A stretch of DNA of 64,000 nt from Oncomelania hupensis (Eukaryota; Mollusca; Gastropoda; Littorinimorpha; Pomatiopsidae), in NCBI GenBank assembly GCA_036898135.1, contig JBAHVR010000282.1:400001-464000 (forward strand), given 5' to 3'. Of this stretch, positions 1 to 12,210 are shown piece after piece; position 1 is the first letter of the stretch, and every line of letters starts with the position of its first letter. The notes below the pieces were generated by a model. It did no database searches, had not been told where the DNA came from, and was given only the letters and a program-made list of their open reading frames with translations. The position numbers and the translations under genes are program-made.

Positions 1-1631
1 TGTCGCCAGCAAGCGAGCAGAAGTGTAGGCTGGCCTGGCCGGGCAAGGCGTAGGCCTACAGTTGTTAGGGAACGTAACTACGAAACACGCCCTGTGACGT
101 ATGTTAAACAGTAAACAGAGAAGTTTTAATTAAAAACATATGCATGCGCGTTCGTATGCATATGTGCGTGTGCATGTGTGTGTGTTTATGCATATGCATG
201 CGTATGCAAACGTGATCGAGTGCATATGAGTGAGCGTGCATTCATAATTCTGTTTAGAAGTAACGAGCAATTAATTGAATGGCGGACATACCGGAAGCGT
301 CCATGTTGTTGCTAAGAGGAAATGACAAAGCGCTACCATTTGCATCGTCTGCTATAATGGCATTTACCACAGCTTAAAACCGAAAGTAAATAATGTTGCA
401 TCATTGCAGTAATTTTCTAACTTAATCACGGTTTAAGAAAGTGTTACACATTAATGTTTAATGTTACAATTATAATGCAGTGTGTTGTGTATTTAATAAT
501 AAAAAGAATTAAGAAAACAGCGTGTAGGTTTAAATCAATACCGTCACCAGGCTTTCAATAATTTATAACAACAGGCGTAGGATTTGCGTTATATAGCTAA
601 TAACAGGTAAAGAATTCTGCAGTTGTATAAAAAAAAGGAATTTTAATTTAAATTTCATTCAAACTTAAAGACGCAATAAATACGCATATATAAAAATAAA
701 AATTATTAGCAAATGACAGATTTACAAAGTGTTTTGTCATGCATTTATTTGCTATCAAAACAGCCTTATATTGTAATAAAAAAGGCCTTTAGCAACTCTT
801 TGAACATATGTCGGTATTCTCTCATAATTGCTATCTCTCTCCAACATACGACCGGAAAAAATTTCACCGATGCTTTGTACTATATAAACGACCTCTCTTA
901 AACGACTACCTCTAAAACGCGACTTGCGACCTTTAAATAATTAAATATTACGACCTAGCATCTGAAAACTTCAGATTCCAAAGCAATACTATATTTGTGC
1001 GCTTGAAGAAAACAGTTTCGTTTACAACTTTTAACAGCAGACGATGCATTAAAGCAATTTGAAATACTTGAAAGGAGCAGAACAGATTTGCCTTGAGGAG
1101 GGGCCTGTCAGATCTTGCCGACACCATGTCTGGTGTTCATAGTGACAAACTAAGAGAACATGCACGGGTGGGGGGATCATGCAAACAAACAGAAATAACC
1201 GCTTTCTTTAAAAAAAAACAAACTATTCAATGATTGAATAAAAATAATTACAACAATATTGATGGGGTTATCTTATAAATAGTTTTAACTCCAAACATGC
1301 ACTCAGCACTTCCATACACTTTTAAACAACTATCATTCCAACAATGATTTTTTATTTTATAAATAATGAGGAACAGGAAGATATTGACTGTATTGGTTGT
1401 GAGACAGAGTTTAATCTATATTTCTGAAAGATGGGAGATGTTCCCTATACTTAATGGTATGTGTACTTTTTGTACATGTATTTATTTTAGTTAATTAATT
1501 TTCTAAATGTCTTTTTCCAAAATGTCCTACCTTCTTTTTAGGGTCCCTCCAATTTAAGACCTCGTTTTAATGGCAATTTAAAGGTCGTAAAACGGAGGTT
1601 TTACTGTAACAGTCCGATAGCGGCAATAGGT
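1..1631. other. AT-rich non-coding stretch, nothing recognised
   Basis: No exon-like ORF, tRNA, or transposon end was recognised. Around 140-230 there is an alternating purine/pyrimidine patch rich in GCATATGCATGC-like steps. The longest ORF (713-901, 62 aa) has no domain-like composition and is probably chance. Confidence 0.5.
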
Positions 1632-1803
1632 CTAATATTCAACTACAGTAGTTCAGCAGCGTTACAGTGGCTCAACATCGATGCTTTTCATATTTTGACA
1701 TGCTTTCAACGCCAAGTTGTTACGTATGCGGCCGACCTATCATGTAATAAGTGTTGGCGATTAAGATCATACGTGAAAACAACACCACACAACTCTCTCA
1801 ACT
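1632..1803 (+). repeat. dispersed repeat A, copy 1
   Basis: This segment is recognisably the same sequence as 19270-19455. Shared landmarks are AATATTCAACTACAG, TTCAGCAGCGTT, GACATGCTTTCAACGCCAA and AATAAGTGTTGGCGA in the same order. It ends exactly where the Tigger-like element at 1805 begins, so copy 2 acts as the empty site for that insertion. The family is unclassified. Confidence 0.7.
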
Positions 1804-1910
1804 ACAGTAAGTCCTCGGGTTATGCCGGTCTCGACTTACGTTGTTTCGTGGTTACGACGCTCCTCCCCATAAAAATGTAATACATAATATTACGCGTCAT
1901 TCCGTCTTAC

Positions 1911-2447
1911 GTGGTTCACCGCATTAGCTCCATTAGACAATATCTTACAACCGAAACAACTAACACTCTTGTCTGTGCATTTGTTCTATCTAAACTTGAC
2001 TACTGCAACTCTCTCCTCTCTGGCTCCCCTCTCTACCTTCTTGAAAAACTTCAGAAAGTCCAAAACTCTGCCGACCGCCTTGTTCTTAAAGCTAAAAAAC
2101 GAGACCATGCCACCCCTTTACTCCGATCTCTTCATTGGCTCCCTGTTCGAGCTCGCAACTTTTACAAGCTCTCAACTATTGTTTTCAAATTCTTCACTGG
2201 TTCTGCCCCCTCATACTTTACTGACCTTCTCTCTGTCTACTCTCCTGCAAGACAACTCCGCTCTTCTTCTGATTCAAGACTGCTTTCTATCCCCCGTGTT
2301 CACTCAAAGACCTATGGTGAACGATCTTTCTCTTTCTCTGCTGCAACTGCCTGGAACTCACTACCGATGCAACTCCGACATGCTCCATCACTTTCTTCAT
2401 TCAAGCGCCAATTAAAGACCCACCTTTTTAACATGCAAACTCAATAA
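1911..2447 (+). pseudogene. LINE reverse transcriptase C-terminal fragment (CR1/Jockey-like)
   Basis: A 178-aa open frame reads like the region downstream of the RT palm in non-LTR retrotransposons: LDYCNSLLSG, a run LEKLQKVQNSADRLVL, PLLRSLHWLPV, SFSFSAATAWNSLP and a terminal FKRQLKTHLF. The catalytic DD box and the endonuclease are absent, so this is a 5'-truncated copy. It lies inside the Tigger-like element. The terminal block occurs again in decayed form at 7778-8315 and 21218-21620, which belong to related but different copies. The frame is open but the piece cannot act alone. Confidence 0.75.
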
Positions 2448-2630
2448 TTTTCACCCCCCCTCCCTTCCATCCCCATATGTAATCTTTTACCAAGTCACGT
2501 AATCTGTTCATGGATGGTGGCGGCACCGGCTCGGTTCTTGGTATTCATATTATCTGTTGTTTTGCATTACCATGTTTTACTGTAATTATTTAACCATTTG
2601 ATAAGTGTATACGTGTTCTGTGTGCGTGTG

Positions 2631-2879
<249 letters not shown>

Positions 2880-3202
2880 CGTCGTAAGCGACGTAAACAA
2901 ACGGGAGCTAGTTTAATTCATGTGGTAAGGAATTGTTTTCTCTTCGTTTTAATACTTTTTTTAATGTCATTAACAGTTACAATACAGTATATAGCACTGT
3001 ACGTACAGTACAAGTGTTTGTCTTTATGTTCCGACTTACGATGAAATCGGGTTACGACGCGTCCAACGAACAGATAACGTCTAACTCGAGGACCCCCTGT
3101 AGTTTACAGAATATGTGATTTGGCACTGAATGCACCCAAATCAGATACGAGGATTAAGGATAAGCTAAGGGGGTCTACCTGTTTTATTGATTTTACTCTA
3201 CA

Positions 3203-3300
3203 GTGCACACACACACACACACACACTCACACACACACACCGCCCCACCCCACCCCACCCCCACATACGCGCACACACACACATTCACACAAACACACGA
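3203..3300. repeat. (CA)n microsatellite with C-rich interruption
   Basis: CA repeats are interrupted by a CCCCACCCCA-type patch at 3241-3262. Confidence 0.9.
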
Positions 3301-4679
3301 CTCTAAACACACTTGAATCACTCATACATGCACTAGCCGAGGACTAACAGAAGATAGGATATCAACAGGCTGACAATGGTGAAGTGCGCAGCTTGTAGAA
3401 ACTTAACTCTTACCTCAGTGGAAAGTTGTTCTTATACAGCGAATTTACCAGCTCCGACCGAGAGTGCCAAAGGCGCTGGCTGAATCAGGATTGAAACCAA
3501 GCCGCCAAAGACGCACATTTGCTGCCAGTTTGAACATCGTGAACAGTTAACGTCACGGACCACTGTGCCACCTCATCACCATTGGACAGTAGCACATAGA
3601 GAATACTGTTTATATTACGTTGTGTTTCTATCACAAAGTTAGGTTCTTTCCCATCTACCTTGCCAGCCAACCCATTTGTGGATACTTTTTTTTTTGCTTG
3701 AAGATGTTGTTTTTTTTTTCTTCTGAGAACTTCATTCAGGCGTCTTCTCATGCTTTGGAAAATCAGTCCCCTGATTTTTACCAAGCGATACACTGACGAG
3801 CTGAGAACACGTCGAAAGGGCGTTCTGTTGTATTTATCTATGGCACACATCCACATATGCAAATCAATGGCAGCAAAGGAGTTTGAACTTCCCTATCATT
3901 CCACGGAGGACAGCAACTAATAAGGATTTTATTCAAGCTGTTATCAATAAACTTCAGCCCCTTCTCATTAGGCAAGCCACCTTGTACACACACTTGTTGT
4001 CTCCCCTATTTATATACCTTTGCTTAAAAGGCCCCAATTCGACGGTTTCGTTTACTTTTGGCAAAAACGTGTTTACCGTAAATTGGCATTGCTATCACAT
4101 TACACAATGATAAAGTGGGCTTTCGTTGCTCAAACGAACCGCTAAAGTTTGAATTTTCCGTTTTGGTTCTGACAGGGAGTGGTTTTACCCTGATTACCGG
4201 TACATCGTATAACATAGCCGTGTGACCTTTGACCCTATGTCTGCATGAACCTCGAAGCTAAAAAGTGAGTCTTTGGTGTGTGGGGTAGGGTAGGATCTAT
4301 TTTGTCAACATAAAGCGAAACACCTTACGAGCAATTGTTTTTAAGGGCCATGTCTCTTACCGGCTTCTATTTTTAGCTCCAGAGTGTTAGCCTGCTAGCT
4401 AACTGCTGCTTGCTATTAATAGGCACACAAACGTCGAAATCCATTCATTAAAAAATTTATTATACTTTCGAAAGAATGAATCTTCTACCTTGTTATTGTT
4501 ATGCCTGTGTCTGTGGTGAGTGCTGCTGGTGATGTATGCCTGCGTTGGGTAAATGTCTATGAACTGGATATATGTGTGTGCATGGGCAGTGTGTATGTGC
4601 GGATGGTGTCGGGGGGCTGCCGCTGTGTTTTTGTGCAAGTTGTTTTGTGCAAGTTGTTATTGTTTGTAGATATCCTCAT
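3301..4679. other. no gene recognised
   Basis: The ORF on the minus strand at 3485-3862 (125 aa) has no recognisable motif and overlaps poly-T stretches. I see no splice-flanked exon and no transposon end in this interval. Confidence 0.45.
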
Positions 4680-4790
4680 GTATATCAGATATTGTTGTGA
4701 TTTGTTTTTTTAAATTAGAAAGCACTCATACCCCCATTGTAATTGCCAAATCTGGATAAAAAAAGTTGTTTGAATTGAATTGAATTGAAT
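4680..4790 (+). mobile_element. possible retroposon 3' end with (AATTG)n tail
   Basis: About 100 bp of UTR-like sequence ends in four to five AATTG units (4768-4792). Short pentamer tails of this kind are typical of LINE/SINE 3' ends. No coding part is attached, so assignment is weak. Confidence 0.3.
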
Positions 4791-5459
4791 TGAAAGAGTT
4801 ATATTTGTTGTTGTCGTAAGCTTATTTTTTAGTGGGGAAACATTCACTGTGAATGTTGAACGGAACTGTCCAGTGGGCGTGGTTAAAGGGGGTCTCTTTA
4901 AGCCTATCATATGCCACTCTGACAGGAGAGACGGGGTATTTTAACGAGTCTTTGAGGGGACATGGGAAAAACGGAACACAGGATCAAGAATCATTATAGC
5001 ACTGTTTCATAATGAAAGCGAAAGTGGCGGATCGGTTGCGGCCCTTGGGTTTCGGCTAGTTCCAGTTGAAGCAAGAAAGATGCAGGGTTATATAAATTAT
5101 ATTTCTCTTGTACAATCGTTCAAATTTTACTCAGGGTGGCTGCTTGCCTAAACATTGATTGCTGATTTGTTTGTTCAGTAGGCCTAATTCGTTTGTCAGT
5201 GACCTACATTCACGAGAAATTCGAAGTCTCTTTCTTTTTCTTTGCTTTAATTTTTAAATTGAGAACTGTTAATTTTGCAGTTTATCTAGAAGATAACATT
5301 ATTATACAGTAGAATAATTTTTGTTTTTAATTCAGTGAAGCAACTGCAATTATGTCTTATTATTTTCAGTCTTTCAGTTGTTATTATTATTAGTTGTAGT
5401 AGTATTGTTATTATTATTATCATTATTACCATATATTAATTATTAGTTGTCTGTTGGTG

Positions 5460-5613
5460 CTGCTGTTGTATTATTATTATTATTATTATTATTATTAGTT
5501 GTGGTTGCATTGTTATTATTATTATTTTTTAAATTATAAATTACTCTAATGATTACGATTATTATTAATATTATGATGATTATTTTGTATTATTACTCTT
5601 ATTATTATAATGA

Positions 5614-5665
<52 letters not shown>
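5460..5665. repeat. (ATT)n microsatellites
   Basis: Two ATT tracts (about 5470-5497 and 5614-5665) lie in a region generally made of decayed ATT units from 5380 onward. Confidence 0.85.
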
Positions 5666-6060
5666 GATCTAGGATGGATCTAAGGCATGGAAGAATGGGT
5701 GAGTGTTGTAGTTGTGTATACATATACTGTGTATGTATGTATGTGTATCAGTTTATAGTCCCCTCTCTTCCCGATAAGGATTTTCAGAGAGGAGACTTTA
5801 ACTATATACTGTGGAATAATTATCTGTGTGTTAAATGTGTACGCATGGGTATGTGGCTGGTTATCTGTTTATGCATGTGTGTTAGTGTTTATAGATTTGT
5901 ATTTTGGTATGGAAGTTGTTTTTGATAGTATATCAAATGTATCAATATTGAATGTCCATGTTTGTAATAATTTTGATGTTGTTATCTCCTTCCTTATTGC
6001 ACTGCTAAACAAATATCCATGCCTTGTGTTTGGACAATAAAGAATCTTGAATCTTATTTT
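5666..6060 (+). mobile_element. possible LINE 3' UTR with AATAAA and TCTTGAA-type tail
   Basis: The segment ends in GGACAATAAAGAATCTTGAA followed by a repeat of ATCTT. A polyadenylation-like AATAAA directly before a short repeated tail is typical of CR1/L2-type LINE 3' ends. No coding sequence remains. Confidence 0.35.
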
Positions 6061-6354
6061 ACATTGTTGTAATCTTTCCGAATCAGTCGCAAACGTTGTT
6101 CCCACAATCGTTTCAGTGTTTTGTTAGCTGGTAATGTGTGTAACTTGACAATGCGCTCTTCAATTACTTTTCCTGCGAAATTAGGGCAGCAAACGCAATA
6201 CTGTTTTTCTCCGCCACAAGTCTTCCGTCTACGTGCTGCCATGCTTAATACTCAACCGGAACTAGCCGGTGTACGTGGCATAGGTGAAGGCAGGGCCGGA
6301 TAACTCTATCTGCACTAGTTTTGCAACAGTGCTATAGTAAGCCAGTTCCTATCA

Positions 6355-6430
6355 AATCATACTTTTACCCGTGTGGGGATCGAACTCTAGACGATAGCTA
6401 AACCAGACTTATCCCAGAGTAGGCACCACA
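6355..6430 (-). mobile_element. tRNA-like SINE head (candidate)
   Basis: On the minus strand a B-box-like GAGTTCGATCCCC lies about 45 bp downstream of an A-box-like TGGTGCCTACTCTGGGA. Flanking sequence does not fold into a convincing full tRNA, so a decayed tRNA-derived SINE head is more likely than a tRNA gene. Confidence 0.3.
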
Positions 6431-6538
6431 ACCCCGAGTTTTTACATTAATTTCAGCTTTTATTAAATTTAGTACTTTCCTTCCTTGTACGTTGAAGGTT
6501 TATTGGATAGGCGATTTACAAGTGTCTTTAATTTTAAA

Positions 6539-6542
<4 letters not shown>

Positions 6543-6611
<69 letters not shown>

Positions 6612-6662
6612 GACACAGAGAGAGACAGAGAGAGAGAGAGACACAGAGAGAGAGAGAGAGTT
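6543..6662. repeat. (GA)n microsatellite
   Basis: GA repeats with regular GACAGA and GACACA interruptions after 6590. Confidence 0.9.
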
Positions 6663-7140
6663 TATCTAAATTCAAGAAGAGCAGACCACAGCGAGGTGCG
6701 AGATAACGAAGGTTAACGACACTGGAACGTGGAATGAGGAAGTTCCACAATATTAGTGTACAGTAGGCCTACTTTAAAATAATAATAATAAAATTTAAAA
6801 AAACTGGACATATGTGTTTATAGTTTGGTTTATGACTTGTATCTGCAATCAGTTATATTTTAAGCATTTTAATAATTTTTTATATAGTTTTTGTACAACT
6901 GCACGTGTTTTGTCTTAACACTGTTGCAATATGCTATCTCGTCGTGTTTTACCGTAGCGTACCGTTCCATTAATGTTTACATTTTGCGCATATAGACTAC
7001 ATCTTTCTTTTAATAAACATATTTTCCCCCTATGTTAAAGAGTCGATGTTTTTAAGATTATGGTGTAAGTCTGCGAGTGAGTGTATGCATGTTTGGGAGA
7101 GCTTTGAGCACTGTTGTCTGGAGTTGCGGTTTATAAAATA

Positions 7141-7142
<2 letters not shown>

Positions 7143-7226
<84 letters not shown>
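7143..7226. repeat. (AGT)n microsatellite
   Basis: About 28 uninterrupted AGT units directly follow a retroposon-like TATAAAATAAAG end. Confidence 0.9.
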
Positions 7227-7485
7227 TCTTGGCAAATTATGTGGAAATAGAATGTCAAAGTAATATAAAGAGAGAGAGAAAATATACCCACGCCACACTA
7301 CACCCACACCGCACCCAGAAGCTCACCTATTGTTTTGAATAATATATATTTTTTAAAAAAGACAATTACAAAAGCAAGCAACAAAATCTGATAAGCTATG
7401 AAAAAGCCTTCAAAAATTCTAAACCATCTCGAGTTATTAAGCAACTATCGACATGTGTTTGTGTCCGCTTGCACGCCTGTGTGTG
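7227..7485 (+). repeat. dispersed repeat B, copy 1 (empty site)
   Basis: This sequence matches 19611-19800 joined to 20987-21045. In copy 1 the sequence GAGTTATTAAGCAACTATCG is continuous. In copy 2 the same point is interrupted by a LINE insertion of about 1.2 kb. Copy 1 is therefore the pre-insertion allele structure of the family. Confidence 0.75.
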
Positions 7486-7536
7486 TGAAAGAGAGAGGGA
7501 GGGGGAGGGAACGAGAGAGAAAGAGAAGGAATAAGG

Positions 7537-7640
7537 GGGGGGGGGGGGGTGTGAGGGGGAAATTACCATAAACCTGTTATTATAGACTATATGATTTATT
7601 AATTATTTTATAAATTCCTTCCTCCCCCCCCCCCTTTTTT
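7537..7640. repeat. poly-G and poly-C/T tracts
   Basis: A run of about 16 G at 7537 and a C-run plus T-run near 7624-7645 bracket about 80 bp of AT-rich sequence. Confidence 0.8.
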
Positions 7641-7777
7641 TTTTTAAACCAGCTCTATAAACTTTTTAACGTGCTTCTTGTGAGAGCCAAAACAGTTGTA
7701 TTCTTTGTGGAATATACAGGCCTATGGTGCGTGTACATAGGCTATATTTGTGAATGTGTGCGCATCACTGCATGTCT

Positions 7778-8165
7778 AAATTAACTCTCTTCTGGCTGGA
7801 CTTCCTTCCTCTTTTGTTCATCTGCTCCAACGTGTTAGAACTCAGCTGCTCTTCTGGTGCTCAAAATGAAAAAAAAAAACTTGATTATATCACACCTCTC
7901 CTACATTCTCTCCACTGGCTTCCTGTATCTCAGAGGATTACCTACAAAATGTGTACTTTCTTTTACCAGTGCATCCATGGATTAGCCCCTTCCTACCTCA
8001 CCCAGAACAATTACTTCTATAAACCAGTTAGAAATCTTTGCTCTTCCTCTGACACTCTAATGCAACAAATACCCCGCTACAAACTCTTCTCTGCAGGCTG
8101 TCGATCTTTCTCAGTGCATGGTCCTTCAACTTGGAACTCTCTCTCTCTCTCTCTCTCTCTCTCCC

Positions 8166-8242
<77 letters not shown>

Positions 8243-8315
8243 CCTCCGCAGCTCTCCGAACATAGCCACTTTCAAGTCCAGCTTGAAAACTCATCTCTTC
8301 CTTAAAAATGTCTGA
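7778..8315 (+). pseudogene. LINE RT C-terminal remnant with internal (CT)n expansion
   Basis: Frameshifted pieces read NSLLAGLPSSFVHLLQRV, then LDYITPLLHSLHWLPV, then ISPFL/ LAPSYL, CSSSDTL, RSFSVHGPSTWNSL, and finally SSLKTHLFLKNV with a stop at 8315. This is the same C-terminal module as at 1911-2447. After STWNSL the copy contains about 105 bp of CT repeat (8138-8243). Related elements have only a few CT-rich codons here, so the microsatellite grew inside the ORF. The catalytic domain is absent and the reading frame is broken. Confidence 0.65.
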
Positions 8316-8613
8316 TTTCGCCTCCCATCAACATCACCATTCCTTCTTTTCTGATTCAGACCACCGCCGTCAGACCGCATGCCCCCAGCCCTCTCACTCC
8401 TTAGCTGCTCTCCTCATCCCCTTCCCTACTTCGTCTTTTATATTTTACTTGTAAATATTCTTTTTCATGTTTGTATTATGTCTTTGCATAATTTATTAGT
8501 GTCTCGTCTTTGTTTCACTTCTCGTATATTTTTCGATGTTAACGTTAAGTATAAATGCGTGAGAACTGCGCTTTGAACTGATGTCAATAGTAAAAAGCGC
8601 TATATAAATACCC

Positions 8614-8616
<3 letters not shown>
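8316..8616 (+). mobile_element. LINE 3' UTR belonging to the remnant above
   Basis: About 300 bp after the LINE stop match the sequence after the second copy (21341-21640), including TCTGATTCAGACCACC, GTGTCTCGTCTTTG and GAACTGCGCTTTGAACTGATG. The copy ends GCGCTATATAAATACCCTTA followed by an ATT tract. Confidence 0.65.

Positions 8617-8696
<80 letters not shown>
8617..8696. repeat. (ATT)n microsatellite at LINE tail
   Basis: The tract begins exactly at the LINE 3' end, so it probably grew from the LINE tail. Confidence 0.9.
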
Positions 8697-9268
8697 CACC
8701 AAGGTGTGAATAAGGTGTTAAAAAAACCCACTAAACTGTTCATTCTTTCAATATCATGGATGCTGTTTTCGAGCAAACAGTTGACATGAAGTGAGTGACT
8801 GAAATGATAGTGTATCTCTGGATAGCCTTGTTTTCAATGTTTTCCTGATTGTCAGGCGATAACTTTATGAAGGATAAATGTAAGTCGTGTCTCTGTTAAT
8901 TTTGAAATAGTTTGCTGCATGTCTTATGCTTTGGGTGCACACTGACAACAGAGGAAAATGGTGCAACAAGATACAAGAAAATTTTATTATCTTACTCTGA
9001 GAAATTAAGACATGCTTTGCAGGCAGTAAAACAAAAACATCAATCAATTAAAAAAACAAACGTAACACATTTTCTCTAAACAGTTGGTACTTTATATTCT
9101 TACTGAACATCTACATATCGTTCTCATTAACATTCATGTTGTATTTGTTAAATGTATATGAGAGCATAGTAATCAAAATGGGATCCTTTCAAATATTAAA
9201 GGGTCAAAAAGATAATGTAATTAACACTACTTCAATACAAAGAAAATATTACAAGTACGTGCTCGTTT
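8697..9268. other. no gene recognised
   Basis: AT-rich sequence with no coding or repeat signature that I recognise. Confidence 0.45.
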
Positions 9269-9496
9269 TTAACCCCTTCCCTGCCTGCCTACGCAGGCCT
9301 GGAAATGGCGACTAATTTAGTCGCCATGGCTAGTGAAAAAAAATGTCGACTAAAAAAAAACTTTAGTCGCCAAATGCGAGTGCGCTAAAATGAACTTTTT
9401 TGTGAACAACTATGGGTTTGTAAATTTTCCGATCCGTATTTTTACTCAGCCCGGAAGTCCCAAAATTTTCACTCATTTCCTGTACAAAGACCAACA

Positions 9497-9781
9497 ATGA
9501 AGCGATCGCCAAGTGGTGCCCAGAGATCATTCCTCCCAAAGTGGAAGCATGAATTTTCCTGGTTAATTTTTGATGAGACAAGTAGGAAAAAGACCTGTGC
9601 GATCTGCATCTTACAGAAGTACCCAGCATTGGTGGGAAAATGCGACTTCATCACGGGCACTGACAATTTTAAAAAAGAGACGCTGCAATGCCACTCCATT
9701 AGCAAAAAGCACATTGCTGCACGCGATGCTGACCTGTCTAGGCAATGTTCAATAGTGGCTGGTCAGAGTACAATCCATTAA
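9497..9781 (+). pseudogene. TTF/BED-like zinc-finger fragment of a hAT-related protein
   Basis: The 94-aa frame reads LPKWKHEFSWLIFDE, then KKTCAICIL with a C-x2-C pair, FITGTDNFKKETLQCHSIS and a KKHIA histidine. This spacing, C-x2-C, then a 'TGT-NFK-x-L-x-x-H' block, then 'SKKH', is that of the TTF-type zinc finger found at the N-terminus of ZNF862-like and hAT transposase-derived proteins. No catalytic core follows before a stop at 9781, so this is an N-terminal remnant. It lies within the hAT-like element ends, which agrees with that origin. Confidence 0.6.
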
Positions 9782-9902
9782 AAGTTATGCACATAACATG
9801 GTTTTTATCAGTCGTTTTTCTTTTGCATCTATTCTGACAAATTCATCTGGCAGGCCTAGAAAGTTACAATACACTGAGTGGCCGGATGTTGTGATCCCAG
9901 CA

Positions 9903-9905
<3 letters not shown>

Positions 9906-9951
<46 letters not shown>

Positions 9952-9952
9952 G
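9906..9952. repeat. (GAT)n microsatellite
   Basis: About 15 GAT units inside the hAT-like element. Confidence 0.9.
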
Positions 9953-10423
9953 ATTATTGATAACTTTATCAGATTAAGTTGAAAGTAAAACTAAAAACAT
10001 CACTGTAAAACAACACAAAATTGAGCTTTCGTTGTAAAAGACCTTCAGAAAATTAAAAAAAATTCAAACTGAAATATCATAGATGAAATCACACATTGAG
10101 TTGTAAAACACTGACATCATTCACTCTCTTTCTCTCTCTCTCAAACTTTTCCACCCAAATTATTTTAATAATATCTAGCTACTACTTTTATTAATAAAAT
10201 TGACCCGATACTATAGCTAATAACCGCATGACCACCCAGATTACCTGAACAAAACAGTATTTTGTTTATGTTGGGCTATTTTGAGTGTCTAGAAAAACAA
10301 ATAATTTGGCTAGTAACAATTTTAGTTTGGCTAGTAACATTTTTAGTTTGGCTAGTAAATTTTTTAAGTTACTAGCCAAAGTCTAGTGGGACCTTTTTTT
10401 CATTTTCAGGGCTGCTACGCAGT

Positions 10424-10870
10424 TAGCTCAGTGGTAAACGCCATGTACTGGAATGTCAGGCAGTAACATTGCAGCCTGTACAGGCAGGAGTTAAACTACA
10501 GCGTGGGAGAAAGAAAAAAAAATCTGAGGTACTGCGTTCCTACTCCTTCGGATGAGAGTATAAACCGAGGTCTATCTGTGCACGCACGTATTTCATCGCA
10601 TGAACTTTAAAGATTCTGACGCTCATGTCCTTGACGGGTGAGTGCCGGCTACACAAATACACCCAGCACGCACTAGGTCCCTTCCTCTTCCCCCTTCCCC
10701 CAACCTTTCTCACCCCCAGTCAAACAAGATAGTGCTCAGTCGTCTGGGCGTCAGTCTATGCGCCCAAAAAGCTGCAAATGGGCGCCTCAGGCGGCTCGAA
10801 ATAGATACTGTATTGGGCAGATAGATCCTGTATCGGCCCGCGCACTGAGCATTCTCGAGAAGGGATGGAG
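10424..10870 (+). mobile_element. SINE family S, copy 1
   Basis: The copy carries the family's conserved core: ACTCCTTCGGATGAGAGTAT, AAACCGAGGTCTA, TCTGACGCTCATGTCCT, GGGTGAGTGCCGGCTACA and ACACCCAGCACGCACTAGGT. Copies at 15960-16315 and 29440-29835 share the same order. At the 5' end, TTAGCTCAGTGGTAAACGCC (10424) looks like a tRNA A box, as expected for a tRNA-derived SINE. The 3' part is a GCGCCCAAA...CTGTATCGGCC module. Confidence 0.7.
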
Positions 10871-11758
10871 ACATGCATCAGATACAATTTGGTAGCAATA
10901 AAGGGAAGTAATCACTCTAGCGGCGATCCTAAATTCACGGTTCCTTCCCTTTGACCAGTCAGAAAGTTTCTAGACACTAGACCGTATTCGAAAATAGCAG
11001 GTAGCTTGTCTTTTTGCTTTGTTTTCAGTTACCTACAGTTATCCGGACGGACATCCTCCTGAGCATGTCGCCTCAGAACACTATGATAGCTACCCCGAGC
11101 TGCAAGCTTTCCATCGAGAAATGGGGATTGTGGTTGCAGGATAGTGCAAGGCCAACTAGCGGAGATAGCCAGAATTACAACTGAAATCAACCTTTCGATT
11201 GATCTGGAAGGCTCGATGGCGGACAGAGATTAAATAATATAGGGGATAAACTGTTCGTTTGCAAAGAATGTCCGCCCAACGTTAGACAACTCTGAGCAAC
11301 ATGTGGGCAAACCGGCCAAAGTTGTTTCCCCTCATATTTCCTAGCATGGTCTATTAAGTGTTGTTTCACGCTTTGAGTTGAGCAAAATACTGTCCGTTAA
11401 AAACCAAGCTTCATGTACCCTCAATGATGTATACATTGCTACACACAAAAGTATTTTCTGGCAGAAATTTGAGATCCACATGTTAGCTCTGATGTTTAGT
11501 AAACAATAGCATCACATTTTGTCATGTTTTGTGTGGTTTATTGGAGGCTATGTTTGTGTGTTTGTTGCGAAAGCCGTCATTATTTTATTTTTAAAAGATA
11601 GTTCTATCAGTAATTGAAATACGTATCACAAAAAAATTAAATTAGTTTACTATCCCATTATATTCAAGGGTAGCTAGATGGAAAAAATGCAACCAACTTT
11701 GCCCTGGCAGACAGTAATCCAGAATTGCTTTTTTTAAGGATGGCAGTTAAGGGGTTAA

Positions 11759-12210
11759 ATTAAGACACATTACAGTGGGGGTAAAAGACATTATAATTAT
11801 CCTTTCTAAATACAATACATTCATTGCTGTATCGAGAAACTGGATTTTGCTGTCCTTTCATGCAATCCAGTAACAAATAACCACATTGTCTATCGTACAA
11901 CACACCAGCCAAGAAACTTTCTCCCACAGACCTATTTCAACCAATGCAAGAAACACGCACGTCAAGTATGCCTGGCATTACAGTATCACCGGGAATCAAG
12001 CATTCACGAATTTTAGAGCAAATCCATAACAAAAATACAATGAATTTGTTATAATTATTATTATTTACTTGTTAAGTAATAATTATTTAACTCCCTAAGG
12101 CCCAGGCATATAATTACACAAATTAAAAAATAAACATGTGGATATTTGTGTTGAATTGGAGTCTGTATAATGGAAAAATAAAATTTTTGTGTGAAAAAAA
12201 TTGCCAAAGT
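11759..12210. other. no gene recognised
   Basis: AT-rich sequence without recognisable features. Confidence 0.4.

Larger units (their letters stand above)
9294..10414 (+). mobile_element. hAT-like element nested in the TTAA element
   Basis: An 8-bp direct repeat CTACGCAG flanks the element (9289-9296, overlapping the left end, and 10415-10422). The ends are short inverted repeats, CAGGCCTGGAAATG on the left and CAGCCCTGAAAATG on the right. An 8-bp duplication with CAG-starting ends is the hAT signature. The left duplication shares CAG with the element end, which suggests a 3-bp loss. Near both ends are repeated TTAGTCGCCA / ACTAGCCAAA-type motifs. It keeps only a zinc-finger fragment of a transposase-like gene (9497-9781). 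Confidence 0.65.
9269..11758. mobile_element. piggyBac-like TTAA element, composite
   Basis: The left end TTAACCCCTTCCCTGCC (9269-9285) and the reverse of the right end, TTAACCCCTTAACTGCC (11742-11758), form imperfect inverted repeats, each starting with TTAA. That is the piggyBac target duplication. No piggyBac transposase is seen. The element itself contains a hAT insertion (9294-10414) and a SINE (about 10500-10870), so it is older than both. The rest of the interior (10870-11740) has no recognisable ORF. Confidence 0.55.

Noticed and set aside
6469..6750. Arg-Glu and Leu-Ser repeat ORFs
   Set aside because: Translations of the GA/CT microsatellite; same at 8028-8315 and 31257-31488.
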